Assembly: GCA_009693745.1 (NCBI GenBank)
Contig: SHWR01000051.1
Coordinates: forward strand, 1-8,051
Direction of reading: 5' to 3'
From: Candidatus Fonsibacter sp.
GTDB taxonomy: Bacteria; Pseudomonadota; Alphaproteobacteria; Pelagibacterales; Pelagibacteraceae
DNA: 8,051 bases
In this document: positions 1-6,338 of the stretch, one piece after another
How the letters are laid out: each line of letters begins with the position of its first letter
Numbering within the stretch: position 1 is the first letter of the stretch
Notes under the pieces: generated by a model
Told to the model about the DNA's origin: nothing
The model's database searches: none
What the model saw: only the letters and a program-made list of their open reading frames with translations
Program-made: the position numbers and the translations under genes

Positions 1-34
1 AAGAAAAGGAATAGATCTTATCGATTAATTATTC

Positions 35-916
35 TTAATTTTTATTAACTAATTTTGAATAATTATAATCTAAATTTTTAATCATATCAGCCACTGTAAA
101 CTTAATATCTCCAATTTGAGACACTGGAGTTACCTCAGCAGCAGTACCAGTTAAAAAACAACCATCAAATTTATTGAGTTCATCAAGTTTTATTTTTCTT
201 TCTAAAACTTTAATCTTAAGTTGTTTTGCAATTCCTATAATCGATCTTCTAGTAATTCCGTCTAAAAAAGAATCTGCTACTGGGGTGTGAATTTCATTAT
301 TTTTAGTGTTAATAAAAAAAATATTTGCACCCGTAGCCTCTGCTATATTGCCTTGATAATCCATCATTAAAGCATCATGATAACCGTTTTTCTCAGCTTC
401 ATGTTTTGACAAAGTTGAAATCATATACAAGCCTGAAGCTTTAGTGTCCCAAGGAATAGAGTCTGGTGCTGGTTTTTTCCATTTAGAAATATCAAGTCTA
501 ATTCCTTTAATTTTAATTTGTGGATCAAAATAAGAACCCCATTCCCATGTTGCTATAGCTAAATGAACCTGACTTTTTTGTGCAGATATAGCCATCATTT
601 CACTTCCTCTCCACACAACTGGTCTCACATAGCCATTCTTAACATGCTGTACAAAAATTATTTCTTTACATGCGTTATCTATTTCTTCTACCGAATAAGG
701 GATCTTCATGCCCATTCTGTCTGCTGAATGAATTAGTCTATTTGTATGTTCTCTTAATTTAAAAATTTCTCCGTTATAAACACGTTCACCCTCAAACACA
801 CAGCTAGCATAATGAAGTCCGTGACTAAGAATATGTAAATTAGCTTCTTTCCAATCAACTAATTTACCGTTGTACCAAATTTTACCTGATTTTTTATCAA
901 AAGGAATGGGATCCAT
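35..916 (-). CDS. ilvE: Branched-chain amino acid aminotransferase (class IV PLP enzyme)
   Basis: This 293-residue protein should catalyse the last step of leucine, isoleucine and valine synthesis: reversible transfer of the glutamate amino group to branched-chain 2-oxo acids, in the cytoplasm. The PLP-binding lysine is K159 in the segment WDTKASG, and E193 in EATGANIFF is the conserved glutamate that contacts the cofactor; both numbers match those familiar from E. coli IlvE. Other family motifs are HGLHYASCVFEGER (32-45), the FKLREHTNRL segment (52-61), LDGITRRSII (218-227) and FLTGTAAEVTPV (254-265). The length is typical of a full gene. The ATG at 914-916 opens directly into the usual N-terminus (MDPIPFDKKSGKIWYNGKLV), so the start is well supported although no clear Shine-Dalgarno sequence precedes it. 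It diverges from the MarR-type gene across 89 bases. It could in principle prefer other substrates (class IV also holds D-amino acid transaminase and ADC lyase), but the motif set favours IlvE. Confidence 0.95.
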   Translation of the reverse strand: MDPIPFDKKSGKIWYNGKLVDWKEANLHILSHGLHYASCVFEGERVYNGEIFKLREHTNRLIHSADRMGMKIPYSVEEIDNACKEIIFVQHVKNGYVRPVVWRGSEMMAISAQKSQVHLAIATWEWGSYFDPQIKIKGIRLDISKWKKPAPDSIPWDTKASGLYMISTLSKHEAEKNGYHDALMMDYQGNIAEATGANIFFINTKNNEIHTPVADSFLDGITRRSIIGIAKQLKIKVLERKIKLDELNKFDGCFLTGTAAEVTPVSQIGDIKFTVADMIKNLDYNYSKLVNKN

Positions 917-948
917 TATATTTTAAAGTAATAAATAATTAAAATGTA

Positions 949-977
949 TTGGTAAATAAGTAAAGTAGATATGTCAA
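949..977 (-). promoter_or_regulatory. Candidate promoter for ilvE
   Basis: Reading the minus strand, a perfect -35 hexamer TTGACA (977 to 972) is followed after 17 bases by TACCAA (954 to 949), which matches the -10 consensus at only three positions. Transcription would begin near 942, giving a leader of about 26 bases before the ilvE ATG. The spacing and orientation fit a sigma-70 promoter, but the weak -10 box and the AT-rich background limit confidence. No comparably good promoter was found for the divergent plus-strand gene. Confidence 0.35.
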
Positions 978-1005
978 TAAAACTGACGTAGAATAGAATT
1001 TTAAA

Positions 1006-1443
1006 ATGAAAGATCTTTTATATCTAAGAGAAAAAAGTTTAAAAGAAATTATAGAACTTATTTTTCAAGCTTATATAGACTCATATTCAGATCCTCATGA
1101 AGTCCTAAAAAGAAATTCTTTTGGTAGAGCTCATCATAGACTGCTTTGTATTATAGAAGGAAATCCTAATATTACTATTGCTGACATATTAAGAAAATTA
1201 AAAATTACTAAACAAAGTTTAAGTAGAGTTTTGCAAGATCTAATAAAAAAAAATATTATATCTCAAAAAAAAGGAACCAAGGACGGTAGACAAAGAGAGT
1301 TAGTTTTGACTGAAAAAGGCATAAAACTTTGCGATGAAATATTTAATAAACAAAAAAAAAGAATAATTAATGCACTTAAAAGTTCAACCTCAGATGAAGT
1401 TTCAAATTTTAAATCAATAATGAAAAGAGTAATTCATGGATAA
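1006..1443 (+). CDS. petP: MarR-family winged-helix transcriptional regulator (PetP-like)
   Basis: This 145-residue cytoplasmic DNA-binding protein has the MarR layout: an N-terminal dimerisation helix (about 8-30), a helix-turn-helix region around 56-83 with the likely recognition helix in ITKQSLSRVLQDLIKKN, a basic beta wing at 84-105 carrying the family DGRQR motif (93-97), and a C-terminal dimerisation helix (about 105-143). The ATG is the first possible start because an in-frame TAG lies at 994-996. The stop overlaps the response regulator start by 8 bases. In Rhodobacter capsulatus a MarR-type protein, PetP, is encoded beside the response regulator PetR. The arrangement here is the same, so the name is by family and context. 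The ligand is unknown; MarR proteins usually autoregulate, and the 89-base spacer upstream is the obvious operator site. Confidence is high for the family and moderate for the symbol. Confidence 0.85.
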   Translation: MKDLLYLREKSLKEIIELIFQAYIDSYSDPHEVLKRNSFGRAHHRLLCIIEGNPNITIADILRKLKITKQSLSRVLQDLIKKNIISQKKGTKDGRQRELVLTEKGIKLCDEIFNKQKKRIINALKSSTSDEVSNFKSIMKRVIHG

Positions 1444-2116
1444 TTCAAAAATACATATATTAATTGTTGATGACGATGAAAAAATTAGAGATCTATTGAA
1501 ACAATATTTAAAAAATAATAATTTTTTTGTGTCCACAGCAATAAATGCATCAGATGCAGAAAAAAAATTGAAAATTGTTAAATTTGATCTTGCAATTATT
1601 GATATAATGATGCCTGGCAAGGATGGTTTGCAACTTACAAAGGAAATTAGAGAAATAATTGATTTGCCTATAATTCTTCTTACAGCGAAAGGTGAGGCTG
1701 AAGATAGGGTAAGAGGACTAGAATTGGGTGTAGAAGATTATTTACCTAAACCTTTTGAACCAAGAGAACTGTTATTAAGAATTAAAAATATAATAAAAAG
1801 AACTAAAAAAGATAAATATATAACAACCACAATTAAGATAGGAGAAGCTAATATCAATATAAAAAAAATGGAAATTCATAAAAACAAAAAAATAATAAAG
1901 ATTAATGCTAGTGAAAAAATTTTATTAGAAAATATGATTAGCTCTGCAGGAAAAATATTTTCTAGAGAAGAAATATCAAAAATTACAAACTTAACACAAG
2001 AAAGAAGTATAGATGTTTTAGTTACAAGACTAAGGCAAAAAATTGAACCAGATCCTAAGAATCCAAAATACTTACAAACAGTCCGTGGTACCGGCTATGT
2101 TTTGTGGCTAGATTGA
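1436..2116 (+). CDS. petR: OmpR/PhoB-type DNA-binding response regulator (PetR-like)
   Basis: This 226-residue protein is a two-domain response regulator that should be phosphorylated by the kinase encoded one base downstream, and then bind DNA. The receiver domain (about 5-120) has the acidic pocket D12-D13-D14, the phospho-acceptor D56 in IIDIMMPGKDG, the switch residue T83 and the conserved K105 in DYLPKPFEPREL. The effector domain (about 130-226) is the OmpR-type winged helix, with the transactivation loop and recognition helix around 180-203 (ERSIDVLVTRLRQKIE) and the terminal hairpin QTVRGTGYVLW (214-224). All key residues are intact. The ATG lies inside the end of the MarR-type gene, with AAGAG at 1425-1429 six bases upstream as a plausible ribosome site, which suggests translational coupling. 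The name PetR follows the R. capsulatus petP-petR pair and the neighbouring MarR gene. OmpR is the other common label for this ortholog group. Confidence 0.9.
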   Translation: MDNSKIHILIVDDDEKIRDLLKQYLKNNNFFVSTAINASDAEKKLKIVKFDLAIIDIMMPGKDGLQLTKEIREIIDLPIILLTAKGEAEDRVRGLELGVEDYLPKPFEPRELLLRIKNIIKRTKKDKYITTTIKIGEANINIKKMEIHKNKKIIKINASEKILLENMISSAGKIFSREEISKITNLTQERSIDVLVTRLRQKIEPDPKNPKYLQTVRGTGYVLWLD

Positions 2117-2117
2117 A

Positions 2118-3428
2118 ATGCTAAGAAAAATATTTCCTAAAACTTTACTTTTTAGATCATTATTAATTGTAATAGCTCCAATAATACTCATTCAAGTTAT
2201 CGTGGGAGGAGTTTTTTTTGACAGTATTTGGTACAAAACAAACAGAGGTCTAGTTAGATCTGCCGCTAACGAAATAAACACATTTTTAGCTCTTTACCCA
2301 GAATTTAATCAAAAAAATAAGCTAAATGAATTAATTAATATTTATAAAGACAAGAGTGGTTTAATAATTTCAATCAAAAAAGAAACCCAACAACTTCCAT
2401 CTACAGATACCGTAAAGTGGTACAGTTTATACGACAAAATTGTCCTAGAAGAATTTTCAGATAAAATAAAAAATCCATATTGGCATAATGTCAGATTTAA
2501 CAGTTCATTTGTTCAGGTTTTAGTAATGCCAAATAAGAATGAGGTTGTTGAATTTTTAGTACCTAAAACAAAAATAAGATCTACATCAGGAAGAATTTTT
2601 GCACTTTGGATTACTGTGCCTTCATTAATATTTCTTTTTATTGCAGTAATTTTTCTACGTAATCAAATAAGACCTATCGTTCATCTTTCTCAAGCAGCGG
2701 AAAAATTTGGAAAAGGACAATTTGATAGCGATTTTAAAATATCTGGAGCTCTTGAAATTAGGAAAGCTTCTTATGAGTTTGAGAGAATGAAAAGAAGAAT
2801 TCTTAAACATATTAGCCAAAGAACGGCTATGTTATCCGGCATTAGTCACGATCTAAAAACACCTCTAACTAGATTAAAATTACAAATTGAACTTTTGAAT
2901 AAAAATAAAAAATTAGATTCCCTAAAAGAAGAAATTATCGAAATGGAAAAAATGATTAATGAATATCTTAATTTTGCAAGTAATCAATATTCACAACCTA
3001 TAGAAAAATTTAATATCGTTCAATTAATTGAAAATTTAATTAATAAAAGTTTTAAAAAAAATATTAAAATAAAAAGTTCTAAAAATTTAGAATTTTCTGG
3101 AAAAAAAAATCAAATTAGAAGATGTATTGCTAATATTATAAATAATTCTCAGAAATATAGTAAAAATATTTTGATTTCTTGTAAAAAAATAAAAAGTACT
3201 ATTCAAATTAATATTGATGACGATGGGCCTGGAATTCCGGATGAGCACAAAGAAAAAGTATTTAGACCATTTTATAGAATAGATAAATTAGCATCCATTA
3301 AAGATGCTAATGTTGGATTAGGTCTTTCAATTGTAGAGGATATTGTTAATTCTCACGGCGGGAATGTAAAACTATTAAACAACCCAAAAGGTAAAGGGCT
3401 AAGAGTTTCTTTATCTTTTCCTAACTGA
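2118..3428 (+). CDS. EnvZ-type membrane sensor histidine kinase
   Basis: This 436-residue inner-membrane protein is the likely partner of the response regulator ending one base upstream. Two membrane segments (about 11-34 and 159-180) frame a periplasmic sensor region of about 125 residues with no domain I recognise. A HAMP linker follows (about 181-233, starting RNQIRPIVHLSQAAEKF). The dimerisation and phosphotransfer helix carries H244 in GISHDLKTPLTRLK. The ATP-binding domain has the N box (ANIINNSQKYSKN, with N339 and N343), the G1 box DDDGPGIP (367-374), the F box VFRPFYRID (381-389) and the G2 box GLGLSIV (400-406), so it should be catalytically competent. The HDLKTPLTRLK context is typical of the EnvZ/OmpR group. 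The signal it senses cannot be read from the sequence. Its stop lies within the last codons of the opposing small gene. No Shine-Dalgarno sequence is evident, so translation probably relies on coupling to the upstream gene. Confidence 0.9.
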   Translation: MLRKIFPKTLLFRSLLIVIAPIILIQVIVGGVFFDSIWYKTNRGLVRSAANEINTFLALYPEFNQKNKLNELINIYKDKSGLIISIKKETQQLPSTDTVKWYSLYDKIVLEEFSDKIKNPYWHNVRFNSSFVQVLVMPNKNEVVEFLVPKTKIRSTSGRIFALWITVPSLIFLFIAVIFLRNQIRPIVHLSQAAEKFGKGQFDSDFKISGALEIRKASYEFERMKRRILKHISQRTAMLSGISHDLKTPLTRLKLQIELLNKNKKLDSLKEEIIEMEKMINEYLNFASNQYSQPIEKFNIVQLIENLINKSFKKNIKIKSSKNLEFSGKKNQIRRCIANIINNSQKYSKNILISCKKIKSTIQINIDDDGPGIPDEHKEKVFRPFYRIDKLASIKDANVGLGLSIVEDIVNSHGGNVKLLNNPKGKGLRVSLSFPN

Positions 3429-3641
3429 TTTTTTCAATTTTTCAATTTCTAAATTTAGTTTATTTATTTTATTTTTTAACTCCTTTAAATCTTCTTGTGA
3501 AGAATTCTTAAAATGATGCATAATTTTTTCTCTTTTGAACTGAATAATACTACTTATTTCCTGCTTAATATCTTTTGCCGTTAAAATCCCTAATTTAAAT
3601 AAATTTACAAAATCATTAATAACTTTTTTATAATTATCCAT
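3411..3641 (-). CDS. ubiK: UbiK-family (BMFP domain) accessory factor, small coiled-coil protein
   Basis: This 76-residue protein resembles the BMFP/YqiC family, renamed UbiK in Enterobacteria because it assists ubiquinone synthesis, apparently by helping the Ubi enzymes work with their lipid substrates. An amphipathic N-terminal part (about 1-35) is followed by a KREKIMHHFKN linker and a charged C-terminal coiled coil (about 48-73) rich in Lys, Glu and Leu with heptad spacing, ending KKSVRKR. This is the usual size and layout. Position supports it too: from memory, alphaproteobacterial members often lie divergent to lgt, as here. The ATG is preceded on its own strand by AAGAAG (3652-3647), a good ribosome site five bases away. 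Its last 18 bases overlap the kinase gene tail to tail. Sequence similarity within the family is low, so the ubiquinone role is inferred from the family name. Confidence 0.75.
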   Translation of the reverse strand: MDNYKKVINDFVNLFKLGILTAKDIKQEISSIIQFKREKIMHHFKNSSQEDLKELKNKINKLNLEIEKLKKSVRKR

Positions 3642-3688
3642 ATATTCTTCTTAATAATATAGTTATAAATAATTCTAAGATTATTTAA
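3642..3688. promoter_or_regulatory. Divergent intergenic region between ubiK and lgt
   Basis: These 47 bases must carry the initiation signals for both the ubiK-like gene (minus) and the lgt-midA-pgeF run (plus), since nothing else separates them. On the plus strand TATAAA (3664-3669) could serve as a -10 box, but no convincing -35 lies at the right distance; the minus strand has a TATATT without a good partner. The region is nearly pure A+T, so such matches are cheap, and I cannot place either start site. Confidence 0.35.
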
Positions 3689-4489
3689 ATGTTTATTCAC
3701 AATCTAAATCCCGTCATTATAAATTTTGGTTTTATAGAAATACGCTGGTACTCTTTGGCATATATTCTCGGTGTATTCTTAGGTTTTTATTATGCAAAAT
3801 ATTTAATTAAAAAATACTGGAGCAAAGAAAAAATTAATATCAAAAATCTTGATGATTTTTTAATTTATCTAATTTTAGGAATTATTTTTGGAGGCAGAAT
3901 TGGATATATTTTATTTTATAATTTTCATTATTATTCTCATAACCCTCTTGAAATATTGTTTTTATGGCAAGGTGGAATGTCTTTTCATGGTGGTACTATC
4001 GGTGTTTTCATTGCTTCAATAATTTTTGCGAAAAAAAATAAAATTAAAACATTTGTCTTAACGGATGTAATTGTTTGTGTAGCATCGATTGGTATATTTT
4101 TTGGAAGAATTGCTAATTTTATAAATGGTGAATTGTACGGAAAAAAAACCCTTTCAAGTTATGGAGTCATATTTCCGAAAGTAGATATGGAACCTAGGCA
4201 CCCATCACAACTATATGAGGCTATTCTTGAAGGTTTATTATTATTTTTTATGCTAAATATTATCTTAAAATATAAAAAAAATTTGTTTAATGGTGAGTTA
4301 TCTTGTTATTTTGTAATTTTTTATTCTATATTTAGGATTATATCAGAAGTTTTTAGGGAACCAGACAAACACATAGGATATATAATTTTTAATCTATCTT
4401 TAGGAACGTGTATAAGTCTTTTCTTTTTAATTTTTGGAATAATTGTATTTAAAAAAATTAAAGATGAATCTCTTAGAAAAATTAATTAA
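3689..4489 (+). CDS. lgt: Prolipoprotein diacylglyceryl transferase
   Basis: This 266-residue polytopic inner-membrane enzyme transfers diacylglycerol from phosphatidylglycerol to the lipobox cysteine of prolipoproteins, the first step of lipoprotein maturation. Hydrophobic segments at roughly 18-40, 55-75, 88-113, 120-140, 178-195, 205-220 and 233-256 fit the seven-helix fold. Family motifs are all present: the RWYSLAYILG segment (19-28), GGRIGYILFYN (68-78), GGMSFHGGTIG (95-105) with H100, the Lgt signature GRIANFINGELYG (139-151) containing the essential arginine R140 and N143, HPSQLYEA (171-178), and FRIISEVFREPD (215-226). The ATG follows an AAGA stretch eight bases upstream; weak, but the N-terminus fits the family. 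It leads the lgt-midA-pgeF run, and its last 26 bases overlap the methyltransferase start. Length and motifs are normal; the call is secure. Confidence 0.96.
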   Translation: MFIHNLNPVIINFGFIEIRWYSLAYILGVFLGFYYAKYLIKKYWSKEKINIKNLDDFLIYLILGIIFGGRIGYILFYNFHYYSHNPLEILFLWQGGMSFHGGTIGVFIASIIFAKKNKIKTFVLTDVIVCVASIGIFFGRIANFINGELYGKKTLSSYGVIFPKVDMEPRHPSQLYEAILEGLLLFFMLNIILKYKKNLFNGELSCYFVIFYSIFRIISEVFREPDKHIGYIIFNLSLGTCISLFFLIFGIIVFKKIKDESLRKIN

Positions 4490-5537
4490 TAAAAAAAAAT
4501 TTATCCCCTTAAATCAATTTATTAATATCGCTTTATATGATAAAAAATTAGGCTACTATCAAAATAAAAAAATATTTGGTCGAGAAGGAGATTTTATAAC
4601 GTCTCCACTCGTATCTAGTATTTTTTCAGAAATGATATCCCTATGGATTATATCTTATTGGATCTACATAAAAAAACCGAGAAGAATTAACATCTTGGAG
4701 TTAGGTCCTGGAAATGGCTTAATGATCAGACAAATAATAAATTCAATTAAAAAAATCAAAACTTTCAATGCAAAATTAACTGTTTACTTGCATGAAAAAA
4801 GTGAAAAATTAATAAAAATTCAAAGAAAAAACTTAAATAAATTCGAAAATATTATCTGGATAAAAAATATTAGTAGAATAAACCAAGATTCAACAATAAT
4901 TGTAGCCAACGAATTTTTTGATGCTTTTCCTATAAAACAGTTTTTTAAGGAAAAAAATAATTGGTATGAACAATGCATTACTTTTGAAAATAATAATAAA
5001 AAAAAAATTACTTATTATAAAAATAAAATTAATAACAACTTTCTTAAAAAGTATTCAAAATTTTTCAATATTAATAAAAGCAAAGTTATTGAATACCCAA
5101 TCGATATCGAAGATTATCTTAATTCAATATCTAATATTATCAAAAAAAATAATGGAATATTTTTAATGTTTGATTATGGTTATTCAAACGATATTGGAAA
5201 AAACACTATTAGAGCAATAAAAAAACATAGGAATGTTGATTTGCTAAAAGAATATATTAATTGCGACATTACTTTTGATATTAATTTTAATATATTTAAA
5301 AATATTTTTAAAGAAAATAATATCCAAAATATTGGAACTGTATCCCAAAATTTTTTTTTACAAAGATTAGGAATTATAGAAAGAGCTGATCAAATAATCA
5401 AAAATCAAGATGTTATAAGTAGTAAAAATTTAATTCTAAGTATCAATAAACTACTAAATCCAAAAGAAATGGGGCATACTTTTCATGCATTAGCTTTTTC
5501 TAAGAAAAATTGTAAATTTAATCTTGGATTTATTTAA
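4464..5537 (+). CDS. MidA/NDUFAF7-type SAM-dependent methyltransferase
   Basis: This 357-residue protein belongs to the class I SAM methyltransferase family of mitochondrial NDUFAF7 (MidA in Dictyostelium). The mitochondrial enzyme methylates an arginine of the 49-kDa complex I subunit during assembly; an equivalent role on bacterial NuoD is an inference. Visible motifs are LGYYQNKKIFGREGDFITSP (29-48), the SAM-binding ELGPGNG (79-85), ANEFFDAFPIKQF (148-160), FDYGY (236-240) and the C-terminal SQNFFLQRLGIIERA (294-308). I chose the ATG at 4464, which follows AAAG and begins with the family-like MNLLEKLINK. A TTG at 4443 in the same frame would add seven residues (MYLKKLK) and deepen the overlap with lgt. 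The downstream gene starts in the overlapping stop (TAATG). A usual family segment near 268-275, normally with a histidine (HVDF), reads FDINF here. The gene is very Asn/Lys/Ile rich, matching its AT content. Confidence 0.88.
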   Translation: MNLLEKLINKKKFIPLNQFINIALYDKKLGYYQNKKIFGREGDFITSPLVSSIFSEMISLWIISYWIYIKKPRRINILELGPGNGLMIRQIINSIKKIKTFNAKLTVYLHEKSEKLIKIQRKNLNKFENIIWIKNISRINQDSTIIVANEFFDAFPIKQFFKEKNNWYEQCITFENNNKKKITYYKNKINNNFLKKYSKFFNINKSKVIEYPIDIEDYLNSISNIIKKNNGIFLMFDYGYSNDIGKNTIRAIKKHRNVDLLKEYINCDITFDINFNIFKNIFKENNIQNIGTVSQNFFLQRLGIIERADQIIKNQDVISSKNLILSINKLLNPKEMGHTFHALAFSKKNCKFNLGFI

Positions 5538-6301
5538 TGATATTTTATTCAAAAAAAATTAACAAAATACCTGGTTTAAAAAGTTTTTTTTTTTCAAGAA
5601 AAAATGGTTTATCTAAAGGTATTTATAAAAGCTTAAATTGCGGATTGGGATCTAATGATAAAAAAATTTTTGTTAAAAACAATATTAAAATTATTGCAAA
5701 AAAAACTGGCTGTAAATTAAATAATCTAATTCTACTAAAACAATATCATAGTAATAAAATAATAAATTTTGATAATTTTCTAGAAAAAAAAAGATATAAA
5801 GCAGATGGAATTATTACTTCATATCCAAAATTTTCTTTTGGAATTTTAACTGCTGATTGCATCCCGATATTAGTTGCTGATAAAAAAAATAAAACAATAG
5901 CAGCTATTCATTCTGGATGGAAAGGTGCAAACTCCGGAATTATTGAAAATTTGATAAGAAAATTTAAACAAAAAAAATCAAAAATATCAAACTTAATTGT
6001 AGCAATTGGACCATGTATATCACAAAAAAGTTATGAGGTAAAAGAGGACTTTGTAAAAAAGATTAAAACTAAAAATTCTGATTATGAAAGCTATTTTATA
6101 AATAATAATAAAAAAATTTACTTTAATTTAAGATTATTTGTAAATAATAAATTTTTAAAACTAAAAATTCCAAAAAAAAACATTGACCATATTAACAAAG
6201 ATACTTTTAGCGATCATAAAAATTTTTTTAGTTATAGAAGATCTATACACAACAATGAATCAGATTATGGAAGATGTATCTCTGTAATTTGCAGATATTA
6301 A
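5537..6301 (+). CDS. pgeF: Polyphenol oxidase/laccase-domain protein, peptidoglycan editing factor PgeF (YfiH/YlmD family)
   Basis: This 254-residue protein belongs to the DUF152/COG1496 family. Members act as zinc- or copper-dependent purine nucleoside phosphorylases/adenosine deaminases in vitro, and in E. coli PgeF (YfiH) keeps wrongly built muropeptide precursors out of peptidoglycan. Signature residues are all visible: QYHSNKI (69-75) with H71, YKADGII (87-93), GILTADCIPIL (102-112) with C108, AAIHSGWKGA (122-131) with H125, AIGPCISQKSYEV (156-168), and the C-terminal FFSYRR block near 232-237. H71, C108 and H125 form the expected metal site. The start is fixed by the TAATG junction with the methyltransferase, a one-base overlap that implies coupling. 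An 11-base T run encodes part of SFFFS at residues 16-20. Which of the reported activities matters in this organism cannot be told from sequence. Confidence 0.92.
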   Translation: MIFYSKKINKIPGLKSFFFSRKNGLSKGIYKSLNCGLGSNDKKIFVKNNIKIIAKKTGCKLNNLILLKQYHSNKIINFDNFLEKKRYKADGIITSYPKFSFGILTADCIPILVADKKNKTIAAIHSGWKGANSGIIENLIRKFKQKKSKISNLIVAIGPCISQKSYEVKEDFVKKIKTKNSDYESYFINNNKKIYFNLRLFVNNKFLKLKIPKKNIDHINKDTFSDHKNFFSYRRSIHNNESDYGRCISVICRY

Positions 6302-6329
6302 TTGATTAACTAATTATAAAATTATACAA

Positions 6330-6335
6330 AGAGGT
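6330..6335 (+). promoter_or_regulatory. Shine-Dalgarno site of prs
   Basis: AGAGGT lies four bases before the prs ATG and is the closest match to a canonical ribosome-binding site in the window. It confirms the chosen start. Most other starts here have only A-rich upstream stretches or depend on overlap with the preceding gene. Confidence 0.7.
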
Positions 6336-6338
6336 CCC

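Noticed and set aside
6..36. Terminator for ilvE on the minus strand (AAGAATA pairing with TATTCCTT, then CTTTTCTT)
   Set aside because: The stem is about 5 bp plus a bulge with a 16-base loop, overlaps the stop codon, and the tail is interrupted by C; too weak to call.
1414..1620. Minus-strand open frame of 68 codons
   Set aside because: It lies opposite the end of the MarR gene and the start of the response regulator, both strongly supported, and has no recognisable motif.
3449..3458. Perfect palindrome CTAAATTTAG as a terminator between the kinase and ubiK-like genes
   Set aside because: It lies inside the ubiK-like coding region, has no loop or following T tract of the right form, and is simple AT-rich sequence.
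4443..4463. TTG start for the methyltransferase
   Set aside because: The ATG at 4464 matches the family N-terminus better and overlaps lgt less.
4966..5166. Plus-strand open frame of 66 codons
   Set aside because: It lies wholly inside the methyltransferase in another frame; its Ile/Lys/Leu-rich product is what AT-rich DNA gives by chance.
6302..6328. Promoter for prs: TTGATT, 15 bases, TATACA
   Set aside because: The spacing is short and transcription would start at about 6335, after the Shine-Dalgarno site, leaving a leader too short to use it. In nearly pure A+T such matches are expected.
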